DNA from: Limnanthes douglasii subsp. nivea
Lineage: Eukaryota; Streptophyta; Magnoliopsida; Brassicales; Limnanthaceae
Direction: 5' to 3'
Length of the DNA: 64,000 bases
Assembly: GCA_036936605.1 (NCBI GenBank)
Contig: JAUPFV010000001.1
Coordinates: 216,037,530 to 216,101,529, forward strand
Part shown: piece by piece, positions 23,676 to 34,395 of the stretch
Layout of the letters: every line of letters begins with the position of its first letter
Numbering within the stretch: the first letter of the stretch is position 1
Position numbers and translations under genes: made by a program
Notes under the pieces: generated by a model
The model's database searches: none
The model's input: only the letters and a program-made list of their open reading frames with translations
Told to the model about the DNA's origin: nothing

Positions 23676-24042
23676 TGATGTAGCGAAGATTGCGGATAAA
23701 CTGGTTTCTTGGGCAGGTATCGGAATTAGGTGAAATAGGTACTCAAATCGAAGATTTCGACGAGACCGTAAGATTTCAAAACTGTGACATGTCACAAAGT
23801 TTAATACCCAAATTCGACCTCTAAAACCTTCGAAAATCAGTTTTCATATTTAGACGTTATTTTATTTATTTGTTTTAGTTTCTAGACATTTATGTAATTT
23901 TCTTTATTTGATATTAGGGTTTTGGATAGATGCTATAAAGCATCCTATACCTTATTTTTTTGTCAGACTATTTTGATTAAATAAAAACTAAATTAGGGTT
24001 TTATCCCTCTTTTAAGCTTCTGCTACGTTTCACTCTCTTTCA
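23676..24042 (+). repeat. 3' LTR of the compact element
   Basis: This 367-bp copy of 21387-21755 follows a purine-rich tract and has the same TG..CA ends. It is followed by the right-hand cctag duplication (24043-24047). Confidence 0.92.
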
Positions 24043-25627
24043 CCTAGTAGCTACAGAGAAGCTATAGCGAGTTCAGAGGCAGATCGATGGATTGGTGCTA
24101 TGGGGGAAGAGACTGAATCTCTTTATTAGAATCAAACATGGAAGCTTGTTGACTTGCCTAAATGACAGAAGATAGTAGACAATAAATGAGTGTTCAAGAA
24201 AAATGAAGGTAATCAAAGGGTTGAGGCATCTCGATTCAAGGCAAGACTGGTCGCTAAGGGTTTTACTCAAAGTGAATGAATCGACTTCAACGAAGTGTTT
24301 TCTCCAGTGGTGAAGCATAGTTCGATTCGAGTTTTGTTAATATAGTAGTTTTGCAAGATTTAGAGTTTGAACAGTTGGATGTGAAGACTGCGTTTCTACA
24401 TGGTGAATTGGAGGAGCAAATCTACATGCGAGAACCACCGGAATTTATCAAACCTAATATGGAGGACAAAGTTTGTCTGCTGAAAAAGTCACTGTATGGT
24501 TTAAAACAGTCACCTAGGCAATGGTACAAACATTTTGATACATTCATCGTGCCAAAAAGGTTCACGAGGAGTCCATATGATAGTTGTATGTATCATCAAA
24601 ATATGTCAGATGATTCTTATGTTTACTTGTTGTTTTATGTGGATGATATGCTTATTGTTGCTTGTAGTATGTCACACATTGTGCAGATAAAGAAGCAACT
24701 TAGTGTCGAGTTTGAGATGAAGGATTTGGGTAGAGCAAAGAAAATTCTTGGTATGAAGATTATCAATTCGGAAGTGTAGGATCATTACACTTGTCTCAAC
24801 AAAGCTATATTGAGAAAGTGTTACAACGATTCAACATGTTTGATGCTAAAGCAGTTAGCATTCCATTTACTACTCATTTCAAGTTGTCTACAGTAGGAGC
24901 GGCCAAAGGGATGTTGAGTTGGAACAAGTGTCAAAGGTTCTATATGCAAGTGCAGTTGGTAGTATCATGTATGCTATGGTATGCACACGTCCTGATATTT
25001 CACATGCGGTTAGTGTAGTTAGCAGGTACATGGGATGTCATGGGAAAGAGCACTGGCATGCAGTAAAATAGATACTTCGGTATCTTAAGAATACTATGAA
25101 CGTTGGCTTAACTTTTAATAAGACCGATATTGGTGAATTTGTGAATGATGTTGCATGATCATTGGTTGTTTTTTTTAATTCTGATTTTGAAGGTGATATG
25201 GATAGAAAGAAGATCTCTAACAGGATATGTATTGACTTTAGTTGGGAATGCAATAAGTTGGAAAGCACAACTGCAAGCTACTGTAGCTTTGTCTATAATA
25301 GAGGCAGAGTACATGACGGTAACAGAAGCAGTTAAAGAGGCAATATGGTTGCAAGATTTGGTGACTGATTTGGGCTTGGATAGGACTACTACAAAAGTAT
25401 TTTGTGAAAGTCAAAACGCCATACACCTTACAGGAAACCATATGTACCATGAGCGTACAAAGCACATAGATGTCATATTTCATTTTATTCGTGATATAAT
25501 ATCAAAGGGAATTTTTGATGTGAAGAAAGTGTCCACACACGATAATCCAGCAGATATAATGACCAAGACAGTATCAGACATCAGTTCAAAATTTTTGGGA
25601 GTGCCTAAACTGGATCGGTGTTCGTAG
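24043..25627 (+). pseudogene. Ty1/copia pol, RT and RNase H part (after the nested insertion)
   Basis: The copia frame resumes with SSYREAIASSEADRWIGAMG, then reads through stops (for example after EETESLY and in VDNK) to RFKARLVAKGFTQ. The RT core at 24351-24779 is well kept: QLDVKTAFLHGELEEQIYM (motif A), KSLYGLKQSPRQWYKHFD and the YVDDML active site. RNase H follows at 25145-25627 (LTGYVLTLVGNAISWKAQLQ, EAEYMTVTEAVKEAIWLQ, RTKHIDVIFHFIRD, NPADIMTK). A frameshift separates the two near 25010-25145 and others occur at 24780. It is closest to Tnt1-like elements and is inactive. Confidence 0.85.
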
Positions 25628-25653
25628 TATAGAGTGAATGCTTTAGGGGAATT

Positions 25654-25880
25654 TGGTAAGTCAGAAGAAGAGAAGTTTCTTTGTTGATAGTGAAGAAAAT
25701 AAAACACAATTTGAAATCTGTAACCCTTTTTCAATCATAGTGAAACTCTTTTCTCTGGCGGCGCCTGTTGACGTAGACAATTGTCGAACCACGTTAAATC
25801 CTGTGCTCATTTCAGTCTGTCATTCGCATATGTTCTGTGCTCGAGCCATTTTGTGATAACTGCATAGTGATTTAATAACA
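25654..25880 (+). repeat. Copia LTR shared between two adjacent element bodies
   Basis: A purine-rich ttaggggaatt precedes a TG (25654) and the segment ends taataaca (25880). It is followed by a textbook primer-binding site tggtatcagagcc at 25885-25897 and a gag start. The same LTR thus acts as the 3' end of one element and the 5' end of the next, as expected from unequal recombination between LTRs. The left boundary is inferred. Confidence 0.6.
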
Positions 25881-25884
25881 AAAT

Positions 25885-25897
25885 TGGTATCAGAGCC
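25885..25897 (+). other. Primer-binding site, initiator tRNA-Met type
   Basis: tggtatcagagcc is an exact match to the expected complement of the initiator tRNA-Met 3' end, four bases after the LTR end. Confidence 0.85.
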
Positions 25898-25936
25898 ACG
25901 TGGTGAAATTAAAGCTTTTGCAATTAGGGTTTCACA

Positions 25937-25996
25937 ATGGCGGCTACAGCAACAAAATAAATGATTGAAAAATTTGATGGGGGATCCAGCTTTGAT
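25937..25996 (+). pseudogene. Start of a copia gag, truncated
   Basis: MAATATK, a stop, then MIEKFDGGSSFDTI corresponds to the conserved N-terminus of copia gag (..K..IEKFDG..F..W). It is cut off at about 25996 by unrelated repeat sequence. No more of this element is visible. Confidence 0.6.
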
Positions 25997-25998
25997 AC

Positions 25999-26216
25999 AA
26001 TTTGTTGGAAATATGGGTACCGCATATTTCATCTCCGTATATAAGTGAGAACAATCCAATCTCCACACTCGTATCATATGGTCCACTTTGGGTCCGAAGG
26101 CCCTCACGACTTTGCTTTTGATTTACTTCAAAAAGGCCTCATACTAGTTGAGGTATGTTCTTACTTATATACCATTGATCTTTTCCATGTTTAACCGATG
26201 TGGGATGTGTGATACA
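25999..26216. mobile_element. Fold-back dispersed repeat with a gatgtggga end
   Basis: The segment begins tgttggaaatatgggtacc and ends accgatgtgggatgtg. Internally, tatataagtgagaac (26038-26052) pairs with gttcttacttatata (26157-26171), 14 of 15 bases. The tracts ggtccactttgggtccgaag and aaaaggcctcatact are reminiscent of a dispersed plant intergenic repeat, but I cannot name the family. It interrupts the gag fragment at its left. Confidence 0.4.
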
Positions 26217-26899
26217 GAGTAAATGCAGAGAAGCTAATATAGGGAAACCCTAATTTTGTTTATCAAAATTCAACTCCCTTACATCGTAAACAAAGTCTGT
26301 TTAAATAAGGGTTCGAATGAAAACCCTAATACGAAAATACCGGAAAGTAATAAAAATTTGAAATAAAATAGTAAACGACTCTGAATGCCCAAAAACGCCA
26401 TATGTCACGAGCGTAGCTAGTGACTTCAACTCATGGCGTCTTCAACTCGTGGCGTCGTTCCCTTCGAAATAAGATGTTGTGGGTCAAAATCGGACACCGG
26501 GAGCTCCGAAACTGTCAATTCGTTGCATTCTGCGGGTGATCGCCTGTCTTCATAAATTCTAGCGCTAATCTGTCTGCATCAATGTGGGACTTTGGTCGCC
26601 ACCCTAACAAAACACAATCCATTTTTAGCAACCAATATACAGATGAAATACTGTTGATTTTTTCAAACTTATTTCGCAACCAAATTATATATAATTTCGT
26701 AACTAAAAAACATTCAAAAAAGTATCTTTGATGGATCTAGTTTTGTTATTCTTAAAAAACAAAACCAATAATATTTTCGAGTATTCTTTGGAACTAGGGT
26801 TTAAAAGATATGGCATTTAAAAAAAATATAAAAAAAACAGAAAAGAGAAAAATTATTAAATATATTTTGTACTACCATGTGGTTATCTCTAAATACTAA
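26217..26899. other. Intergenic; contains a single satellite-related unit
   Basis: No gene is recognised in 26217-26680. At about 26680-26830, the words tttcgcaaccaaatt, gatggatctagttttgtt and actagggtttaaaagatatgg match the themes of the ~400-bp satellite at 36.9-39.1 kb, some of them in reverse orientation. It is a dispersed relative or a source copy. Confidence 0.4.
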
Positions 26900-27043
26900 T
26901 TTTTTTTTCTGGAAGGAATCCGCAGCCGCTACTCACACAAGGTGACAGGCTCAGTCGAGAAAGCGTATGTAGAGGGACTCGAACTCATGACCTTTGGTCA
27001 CAAGTATGCTTTACTCAACTAACTCGGCTACCCCCTTGGGGCC
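26900..27043 (-). mobile_element. tRNA-derived SINE
   Basis: On the minus strand the element begins ggccccaagggggtagccga and carries an RNA polymerase III A-box-like tagccgagttagttgag (27014-27030) and B box agttcgagtcc (26975-26985), about 30 bases apart. It ends in an A-run (plus-strand T-run, 26900-26908). It is flanked by tctaaatactaa (26888-26899) and tccaaatactaa (27044-27055), 11 of 12 bases alike, as expected for LINE-mediated insertion. It cannot be a tRNA gene because there is no cloverleaf 3' half. Its family is not assigned. Confidence 0.85.
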
Positions 27044-28079
27044 TCCAAATACTAACTTATCATCATTAGCGGATTACATTTTTATTAGTATAAACTAATC
27101 TAATATAATTTTTATAATTTGAGTTAGGTATTTTTAAGTAAAAAATATAATATAATTAGTCTTGACAAATTTATCTATTAAAATCAGAATATAAAAATAT
27201 AAAAAGTCTTCAAACTAACAGTTGAAACATATATTTTTAAATAACAAATATATTTACTATTTCGTTTCAAATAAAAAGTTGTTAAAAATATTTTTATATT
27301 TATGTTTTTCTCACAAAATCGCAAAAACAACTATAAAAAATATATTAAAACAAACTAAAATCACTGGTTATTATTATAATTTGTAAAATAAAAATATAAA
27401 ATTTGTTTAACGTCTAGTTTCTCTAATATTCAAAAAATTACTTTTGTACTTTTTAACATATTTTTATTGTTATTAAAAAATTGAATTTAGATTTGTCTTT
27501 AAATAGAATTTAAAATAGATTTATCTTGTTTGAGAATATAAATGAGTTTACATCTACTAATAAACATCTGGTTTACATCTACTAATAAATAAATTCAAAT
27601 CAGAACAATCATCTCATCTATTATGAGTTGGAGCCTTTGGAATGCCAAAAATAAATAAAAATACAATAACATATCTATATCAACTCAAGACATTATCAAT
27701 AATATTATGCACATGATTTTCAAACTAGATTGCTGTAATATGCCATTAAAGAAAATTTGGAGTAAAGATATTAAAATAGCCAAATAACTTCAACCGTTTC
27801 GATCACACTAACAATAAAAGAACTACCCTCTATGTTAAATGACCCCACCTTTAAGAAATCTCCTTCAACTAAACACTAATGAAGCCTGTATTTTTAATGG
27901 TGAATTTGGTGGTAGTTCTTTAGTTAGGAATTCAAATGGTATTCGAATACACATACACAAAAGCAAAAATAACAATATTATTCATGCTATACTACTAAGA
28001 ATAACATCACTATTAAAGTTATACAATAAGGAATAACATGACTATTCATACTACGAGAAAAAACATAAATTTATCTAAT

Positions 28080-28750
28080 AATTTTATGCTAATATAATAT
28101 TTTTCATTATAAAATAGACTCATGGATCTTTACAACCATATACAATATCAATATTTATATGTTATCTAGTACATAATTAAATTTCAAATTGATATATATA
28201 TATATATATATAATGAAAAATCAATTTATGATAGTTCCCGTGATTGTTACGAAAAAATTATAAAATCGTAAATCAACTTATTTTAATACAATACATTTTT
28301 AATTATAAATTAGAGTATTGGATTTTCACAACCATATAAGATATCAATATTTGAATGTTTTCACTTAGTACATAATTAAATTTCAATTTGATCTAAAATT
28401 TGTTGAATCAAAATCAGTTTTGTTTGTGTCACGATTGTTACGAGAAAAACTATAATTTTATCTTAATAGAATACGTTATTCATTAGAAACTAGAATTGTA
28501 GATTTTAGTAAGCATATATAATATTAATATTTAAATATTTTCAATTGGTGAAAAATGAAATTTCATATTATTTTAATTCCATTGATGTAAAATCGATTTT
28601 CTATCCCTTCAACGAAAGGTTACAAAAAAAGTATAACTTTATATATTCTTATTATAAACTAGACGCAAGGATAAAAATACAACCATATACAAAGTCGATA
28701 TTTATGATCAGTATATAATGAAATTTGAAATACATTTAAAATTAGTTTGA
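28080..28750. repeat. Degenerate tandem repeat, ~170-196 bp unit, four copies
   Basis: The anchor acaaccatata, followed by a wobble of atatcaatattt, recurs at about 28132, 28328, 28507 (as agtaagcatata) and 28679. Each is followed by tacataattaaatttcaa or a variant, then by a gattgttacga-like word. The first unit is longer because of an (AT)n run near 28193-28212. Unit length is in the range of plant satellite monomers. From 27056 to 28079 there is only AT-rich DNA. Confidence 0.6.
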
Positions 28751-29166
28751 TAAGGACCAAATTGATCAAGCTAAATAAATTGGATCGAAAAGATCAAAAG
28801 CTTGTTAGGCTTAAGCTTAGATTTTAATAATCTAAGAGAAAGAAAAGACCTTTTAAAGTGTATAAATTATATGTTCTGTAAAATGTGTGACCATAAGTTA
28901 ATAAAATTTAACTCTCTTCATCCGCTACATGATATATATATATATAGAAAGAAGATTCACCCATGAACAAAATTCTGATATCTATTCTATTTATTTCTCT
29001 ACAAATTGTATTATTTTCAATATTCATAACCAGAATTTATATCATCATTTGGCGTCATCTCTAGTAACGACTGCTCCCACAAAGTTTATGTCTTTATTCA
29101 TAAACTCAAAAAATAGACTAAATATTCACATGCATATTCATACATTCTCATCAACAACAAAGCAAT

Positions 29167-29310
29167 GACAGAGACCGCCGTCATCACGTCTGCAACACCG
29201 GCAGCTCATTTGGTTCAACTTCTTGCTTGGACATCTTCTTCTGTCACGCTTCTAGTTTCAGTGACTTCGTTGGGTGAGCTTCCAATCTCCCACAGACCCT
29301 TCGATTAAGC
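29167..29310 (+). pseudogene. Unidentified short coding-like fragment
   Basis: An ATG opens MTETAVITSATPAAHLVQLL and continues about 47 codons to a stop at HRPFD. Base composition (GC-rich third positions) differs from the AT-rich flanks, which is why I record it. I do not recognise the product. It could be an exon fragment of a host gene. From 29311 to 29907 nothing else is recognised. Confidence 0.25.
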
Positions 29311-29907
29311 CTCTCGCTTTGATTATCGCGATTATATAGCCATTGGCTTTGGCCGTTCCACATGTTCCGCTTTCAACCGCAGCCTCAAATTTCCAACAGT
29401 CGGTGCTAGACCTACGCGCGTAGCAAAAAACTATTTTTTAGATTTCGCACGCCTTATTCATATCTCTTTTGCAACAAAATAAATGAAAAACAACTACTAT
29501 AGCAACCTAAAGTGAAACTAGAAACAATAATTGAACCTCAATCGAGAAAAACATCACAGCAATAGGAAAACATATAGAGAAGCATAACCCCAGTGTCGAA
29601 GCATTTAAACGAAAACAAATCAAGAGCCCGAGTATTAGGAGCCTTTAGTCAAGAGCTGGAATTGAGTGGTGCATCTAAAATTACTGCCCAATCTCAACAT
29701 CAGTACATTTTCTTTCTTTAAAGATACTAGTCAAACCTCAAACTATAATCAGGAGTAAAACTGATCCTCAAAGTATAATTCAAATGACATGAAAACATCC
29801 AAATGTAATCTAGAGCATATTCAAATATCCAGCTGCATTCTGGAGTCCTCTAACAATATTCCTAAGCCCATCCAAACCTAGCATTAGTCATATATTATGT
29901 GTAATTT

Positions 29908-30253
29908 TGTCAGATGTTTTGTGGTGTTTCAAGGGTATTAAATGTTTAAGTGTTTTGTAGTGAAAGATTTAAGCTGTCTGGTTGTATTAAATGTTCATTA
30001 CCCTCATTAATGAAAGTGGTTGGGTATTTATACCTTTAATTATGGACCATATGGGATTTCAGGTCAAACTTATGAAATCGGGTCGTGTTCAAAAACCCCA
30101 TTAGTTTATTAAGTAGATTAGCAATTAGCTTAGTCAAAAAGTGTTTAGTGTTTTAATACTTTTTTCCTGTCCGGATGGTTCAGTGGGTGATTATTGTCTG
30201 GATTGCCCCTGTCTGGTTTCTACAGTGAGTGGTGAATATTTTCGGACTCATCA
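29908..30253 (-). repeat. 3' LTR of Tat-like element 1
   Basis: On the minus strand it opens TGATGAGTCCGAAAATATT directly after the purine-rich aaaaaggggctac. The LTR at 62481 opens tgatagggtcgaaaataatt. A minus-strand TATA-like ggtataaatacccaacca near 30020-30040 matches agtataaatatcccaacca in the solo LTR at 7225-7560. The left end is approximate. Confidence 0.5.
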
Positions 30254-30579
30254 GTAGCCCCTTTTTAGGTTTTGTCGAAGGCCTTTGGCAGGACAAAAAA
30301 AATCCTCTTAGGCACTAGCACTATTTTCCGGACTGTTTAAGTGTTTAGCTCAGGATTTATCTGGACTGAATACTTCTTATAAGTTCAAGAGTTTTGCTAT
30401 GGATCGTGGGACACGTGTCACATTTTGATTCTCCTCACCACCCGTTTTCCTTCTAGAATGGCGCTCCCACTGATCCCAAAAAGCAACCTCTTCATTTAAT
30501 ATTTATGACGTTAGCGCCGCCTTCAATCATTACTTTTGCCTTTTCGTTTTCTCCTAGGTATTTTATAACTTTTTTGCCT

Positions 30580-30600
30580 TACTAGTATAAATTATTTCTT
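30580..30600 (+). promoter_or_regulatory. Possible TATA box for the opposite-strand gene
   Basis: tagtataaattatttc near 30584-30600 is followed by a pyrimidine-rich leader (30600-30680) typical of plant 5' UTRs and lies about 400 bases upstream of the ATG at 30996. It is a positional inference only. Confidence 0.3.
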
Positions 30601-30995
30601 TTCACTGTTTTACCATTTTCATCACTTTCTCATTTCTCCATCTCAAAGCTTTTACTTCTCTTCTCAAAATTCTTCTTGTGTAGGTTTATGTTCACGGCAA
30701 GAAACGCATTGGTGAAAGGTGGTTGGCTTAATCTCTCAGAGTTATAAAAAACACAAAGGGTTGAGCGAGAGAGACGTATCGCTGCGGGTCTTCCAGTTTC
30801 TACAAACGATAAGCCCGATACACCGTCTTCAGAAGCTGATCGAGGTTCATCATCTGCTTAAAGTTCCAAACCCAGGCGTTTGTTTCAACCAAGCCTTTCG
30901 CCCATTCCATCAGGCTCCTCGGTTCAGGAGTCACAACCCTCTGTTGTACGGGAAAAAGCAGTATCAAGCACAATGAGACCCTCTCCGTTCTTGCT

Positions 30996-32233
30996 ATGGG
31001 GTCAGATACTAAGAAATCCCCAGAAAAGGTTACTCTTCGCCGGATAGGCCGTTTAATAAAGAGTCAGACAGCCGTCTCTCAATCTAAGTCCCCAAAATCA
31101 GGGCCCTCTAAGTCTTGGACCAAGGACAAAGCTACTGAATTAGGGGCATCTATAACAGTCCCAAAAGATAAATCCTCTGGTCCGGAGGCTACTAAAATTA
31201 GCTCTCATAATGAGCCCTCCGGAATCGAGCCCATGCCGGACACCAGACCCCTAAGAGAGGGTGATGCTCAACGGTCCGGACAAGTTACTGAGCCAGCCAC
31301 CAGCACTCCCCCACCAACAACGGTTGATAAACCTTCTATGATGATGGAATAGGTGTTGGAGGATACTATAGATGATGCTTTATATGAGGCCGACGTCTCC
31401 AGACAGACAGGGGATGCTGCCACTGATAAAAAAGGCAAGGGTAAAGAGAAACTCTTTCTGAAACATCTGGACCTGTCGAAGTGCCTGGAAGACAAAGTGG
31501 GACCCTGCTTTCACAAAGTGAATGTGAAGTATCTGCTGGCCATACAAAATATTAACTATGTCTACACTCATACTGCTGAGTTAGGTCGGATCCGGACGAA
31601 GTGGGGGATCCCTGAGTCTGTTAAGGTGAGGATACTGGTTACTCCGGAGACCCCAATGGACTGCAAGCTTAGCGAGATAGTCATTTATACGGAGCTGTTT
31701 AACTGGGGGCTTAGATTTCCCTTGGATCCAGAGATTGCCAGATACTTTCATCTGATAAAAATCTGCCCAAGCCAGTCGAGTCCCAACGCTTGGTACACCC
31801 TTATGGCCTGTATTATGGCTTCTAGGATCTCTGGAATACCACTTCCCATGGAGCAATTCGTCGCTGTGGCCAACTGTTGCAAGAACCATATCATCTCTTT
31901 CTACCACTACAACATGGGAGATAACTTTAAGGTGGTAGATGACTTGCTCGAGTCAAAGAAGAATTGGAAGACCCAATTTCTGTTTATTAGTGGGGCTTGG
32001 GAAAAAAAGAGTAAAATCAAGGCTGGTGTCTTAGCATGCTCACTAGCAGATGGAAAAGCTCAAGTAAATATTTCATCATGTTTGTTTTTTTTTATATAAA
32101 AAATCTATTTCTGAAGTGCTCTTCTTTTTCTAAGGGCAGTGTGCCGAAGGAGTTCTCCGACTATGTAGAGGAGAGGAAAACTACATGTGCCAAACTGAAT
32201 GCTTGGACTGCTGATAAATGGGGAATTATCTAA
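30996..32233 (+). pseudogene. Extra ORF opposite to pol (putative gypsy-type transposon protein), with an intron
   Basis: The start MGSDTKKSPEKVTLRRIGRL matches the MGSD-start of the second copy at 61774. A basic, proline/serine-rich N-terminus (to ~31350) is followed by a conserved domain (31440-32060) with LDLSKCLEDKVGPCF, KWGIPESVKVRIL, ETPMDCKLSEIVIYTELFNW, GLRFPLDPEIARYFHLI and SPNAWYTLMACIMASRISG. This resembles the plant family annotated as putative gypsy-type transposon (PF04195-like). A 71-bp GT-AG intron lies at 32064-32134, and exon 2 encodes GSVPKEFSDYVEERKTTCAK and stops at 32231-32233. A single in-frame TAG (31350-31352) breaks it. Function is unknown; antisense extra ORFs are established for the Tat lineage. 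Confidence 0.7.
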
Positions 32234-32556
32234 GGCAGTCCAGCCCTAAAGTTTTAACTATATTCTATTTTTCTTTTATCCTTATGTCAAACTAAAGTCC
32301 TTGGATGGTCAAGGCATTTTTGTAATTGTGTCCGGCTCGTGCCCGGACAAGCCTTTTTATTTTAAACTTCAAAATCTTTGGATGGCCAGCCCTAAGGCAG
32401 TCCAGCCATAAAGTTTTAACTATCTTCTATTTTTATTTTATCCTTATGTCAGACTAAAGTCCTTGGATGGTCAATACATTTTTGTAATTGTGTCCGGCTC
32501 GTGCCCGGACAAGCCTTCTTATTTTAAACTTCAAAGTCCTTGGATGGCCAAGGCAT
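32231..32556. repeat. 162-bp tandem repeat between the opposite-strand gene and pol
   Basis: Two units start taaggcagtccagcc at 32231 and 32393 and include gtgtccggctcgtgcccgga. Identity is high. A third partial unit may follow, since caaagtccttggatggccaag recurs near 32531. The first unit overlaps the stop codon of the opposite-strand ORF. Tandem repeats at this position are a known trait of Tat-lineage 3' regions. Confidence 0.85.
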
Positions 32557-32940
32557 TCTATATATTTTAATATCATCCCCCAGTGTTAGCCGGACAGTTT
32601 TACTTTACAAAATTCTTACCTTGTTTTATGTTTTCCCAATCTTGATGGCTGATGTTTAAATATCCCCTAGTTATTTTACAAGTATTTTAAGGTGAGAGTG
32701 TTTAAATTCTCCGATGACAAATGTTTAAATGGTCATCATTCCACCAGATAAATCTGATCTGTCAATGATACTTAGATGGCTTTAAAGAAACTATACATCA
32801 AACCAATCCGAATTTTTCAAGAAGGCATCAAATTTTATTAAAAAACTGAGAAACCTCATTAAAACCTCCCCGCGCCACAAGGGTAGGAAAGAGTATGCCC
32901 CATAATATTTACCAAGTAAATATTTACATAACTTTCATTC

Positions 32941-34395
32941 TAGATACAACGGAGGTGTTCAATGTTCTAGGGGTGGTTTAAGATTTTTCCATCTTTATCT
33001 TGAAGTCTGTGTGTCACAGGATTTAGCTTTTCAATGACCATATAGGGTCCTTCCCAATTTGGAGCTAGCTTGCCGAACTGCTTCTCTTTAGTATGTAGGA
33101 AGAATTTTCTCAATACTTTATCCCCTGGTTGAAAATCCCTTCTTCTGACTCTGGAAGCAAACATGCTTCTCATCAATCCTTGATAATGGGTGGCTCTAAG
33201 ATGAGCCTTAACCCCTTTCTCTTCTATCAAGTCCAGTTGACTTCTGATTGCCACTTCATTAGTCTGTTCGGAAAAATTGTGGACTCTATATGATGGAAGA
33301 GTTGCCTCTATGGGAGCAATTGCATCCATACCATATACCAAGGCAAACGAGGATTCCTGTGTAGCAGCTCCAAGAGTAGTCCAGTAGGCCCATAGTACTT
33401 CTTGTAGATAGCTTGGCCACTTTCCAGCAGTTCCTTCTAAATTCTTTTTAAGACCGGACATAATGGTCATGTTTGCCACTTCAACCTGACCATTTGCCTA
33501 TGGGTGGAAATGAGAAGAGAAGCAATGTTGAATGTCTCTAGAGGCACAAAAACTCTACATATCCTTCTTATCGAATTTTCACCCATTGTCTGTGGTTATC
33601 TTTTGTGAAACCCTAAATCTGCAGCAAATATTAGATAAAATAAATTTTATAAGTTCTTTTGAAGTAGTTCCTGCCAAGGGGGGCAGCTTCTATCCACTTT
33701 GAAAAATAATCAATGGCTACAATGATAGTTCTGCACCCTCCGGACGCCATTGGTAGAGGTCCCACCAGATCCAGCCCCCAACGAGCAAAAGGTATTGGCT
33801 CAGAAATTGACTCCAAAGGGACAGCTGGGATATGAATTTCATTACCATATCTTTGGCATGGATCACACTTCTTTACCAATTCCTTGGCATCTTCCATTAT
33901 GGATGGCCAGTAGTATCCGGCCAACAAAACTCTTCGGGTTAAGACTCTATAACCATAGTGTGCTGACCCTTCACCATCATGCAGTTCGGACAACACTATT
34001 TGGGACTCTTCAATCCCCAAATATCGCAAGAGAGGTCTACTAAAAGACTTCTTGTAAAGGATGTATCTTATGATTAAAAATCCACGAGCCCTATACTTCA
34101 TTTTTCTTGCTACTGATTTTTCTGGAGGCAAAATGCCATCTGAAATGTATTGAAGAAGAGGATACCTCCATTATTTAGGTTAAACCACTTGTATATTTAA
34201 ACTTTTCTCCTCTTCCTTGCTCTGATTGAGTTGAAGGGATGGGCATTCCTGCACATGAATCCATGGGTAGGACTCAGAGTATGCTATGGTTGCCAAAGAG
34301 TCTGCTAGTGTGCTCTCTGTTCTGGGTATGTGCTCATAGCTGATCTCTTTGAAGTTAACTGCCACCTCTTTAAGAATGAATAAATATTTAATCAA
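32941..34395 (-). pseudogene. Tat-like pol remnant: RNase H end and integrase
   Basis: From right to left: an RNase H C-terminus (YEHIPRTESTLADSLATIAY, 34180-34395), an integrase HHCC zinc domain (HDGEGSAHYG, then CDPCQRYG, 33631-34131), the catalytic core start GLDLVGPLPMASGGCRTIIV, and the integrase C-terminal part (32967-33479: KWPSYLQEVLWAYWTT, then VLRKFFLHTKEKQFGKLAPN and WEGPYMVIEKLNP). Stops and a frameshift lie between 33480 and 33630, and a TAG replaces a W near 32967. It is inactive. Confidence 0.85.

Larger units (their letters stand above)
21387..24042 (+). mobile_element. Compact non-autonomous Ty3/gypsy-like LTR retrotransposon
   Basis: This 2656-bp element has LTRs of 369 and 367 bp that start TGATGTAGCG and end CTCTTTCA, a primer-binding site, a gag ORF, and a purine-rich tract (ggggaagga) just before the 3' LTR. 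There is no protease, RT, RNase H or integrase. It must rely on enzymes from a related autonomous element. The LTRs differ at only a few positions, which implies a recent insertion. It sits inside a copia pol frame with a perfect cctag duplication. Confidence 0.9.

Noticed and set aside
26970..27042. tRNA gene
   Set aside because: A and B boxes are present but the 3' half of a cloverleaf is missing and the sequence ends in a poly-A tail between target duplications. It is a SINE.
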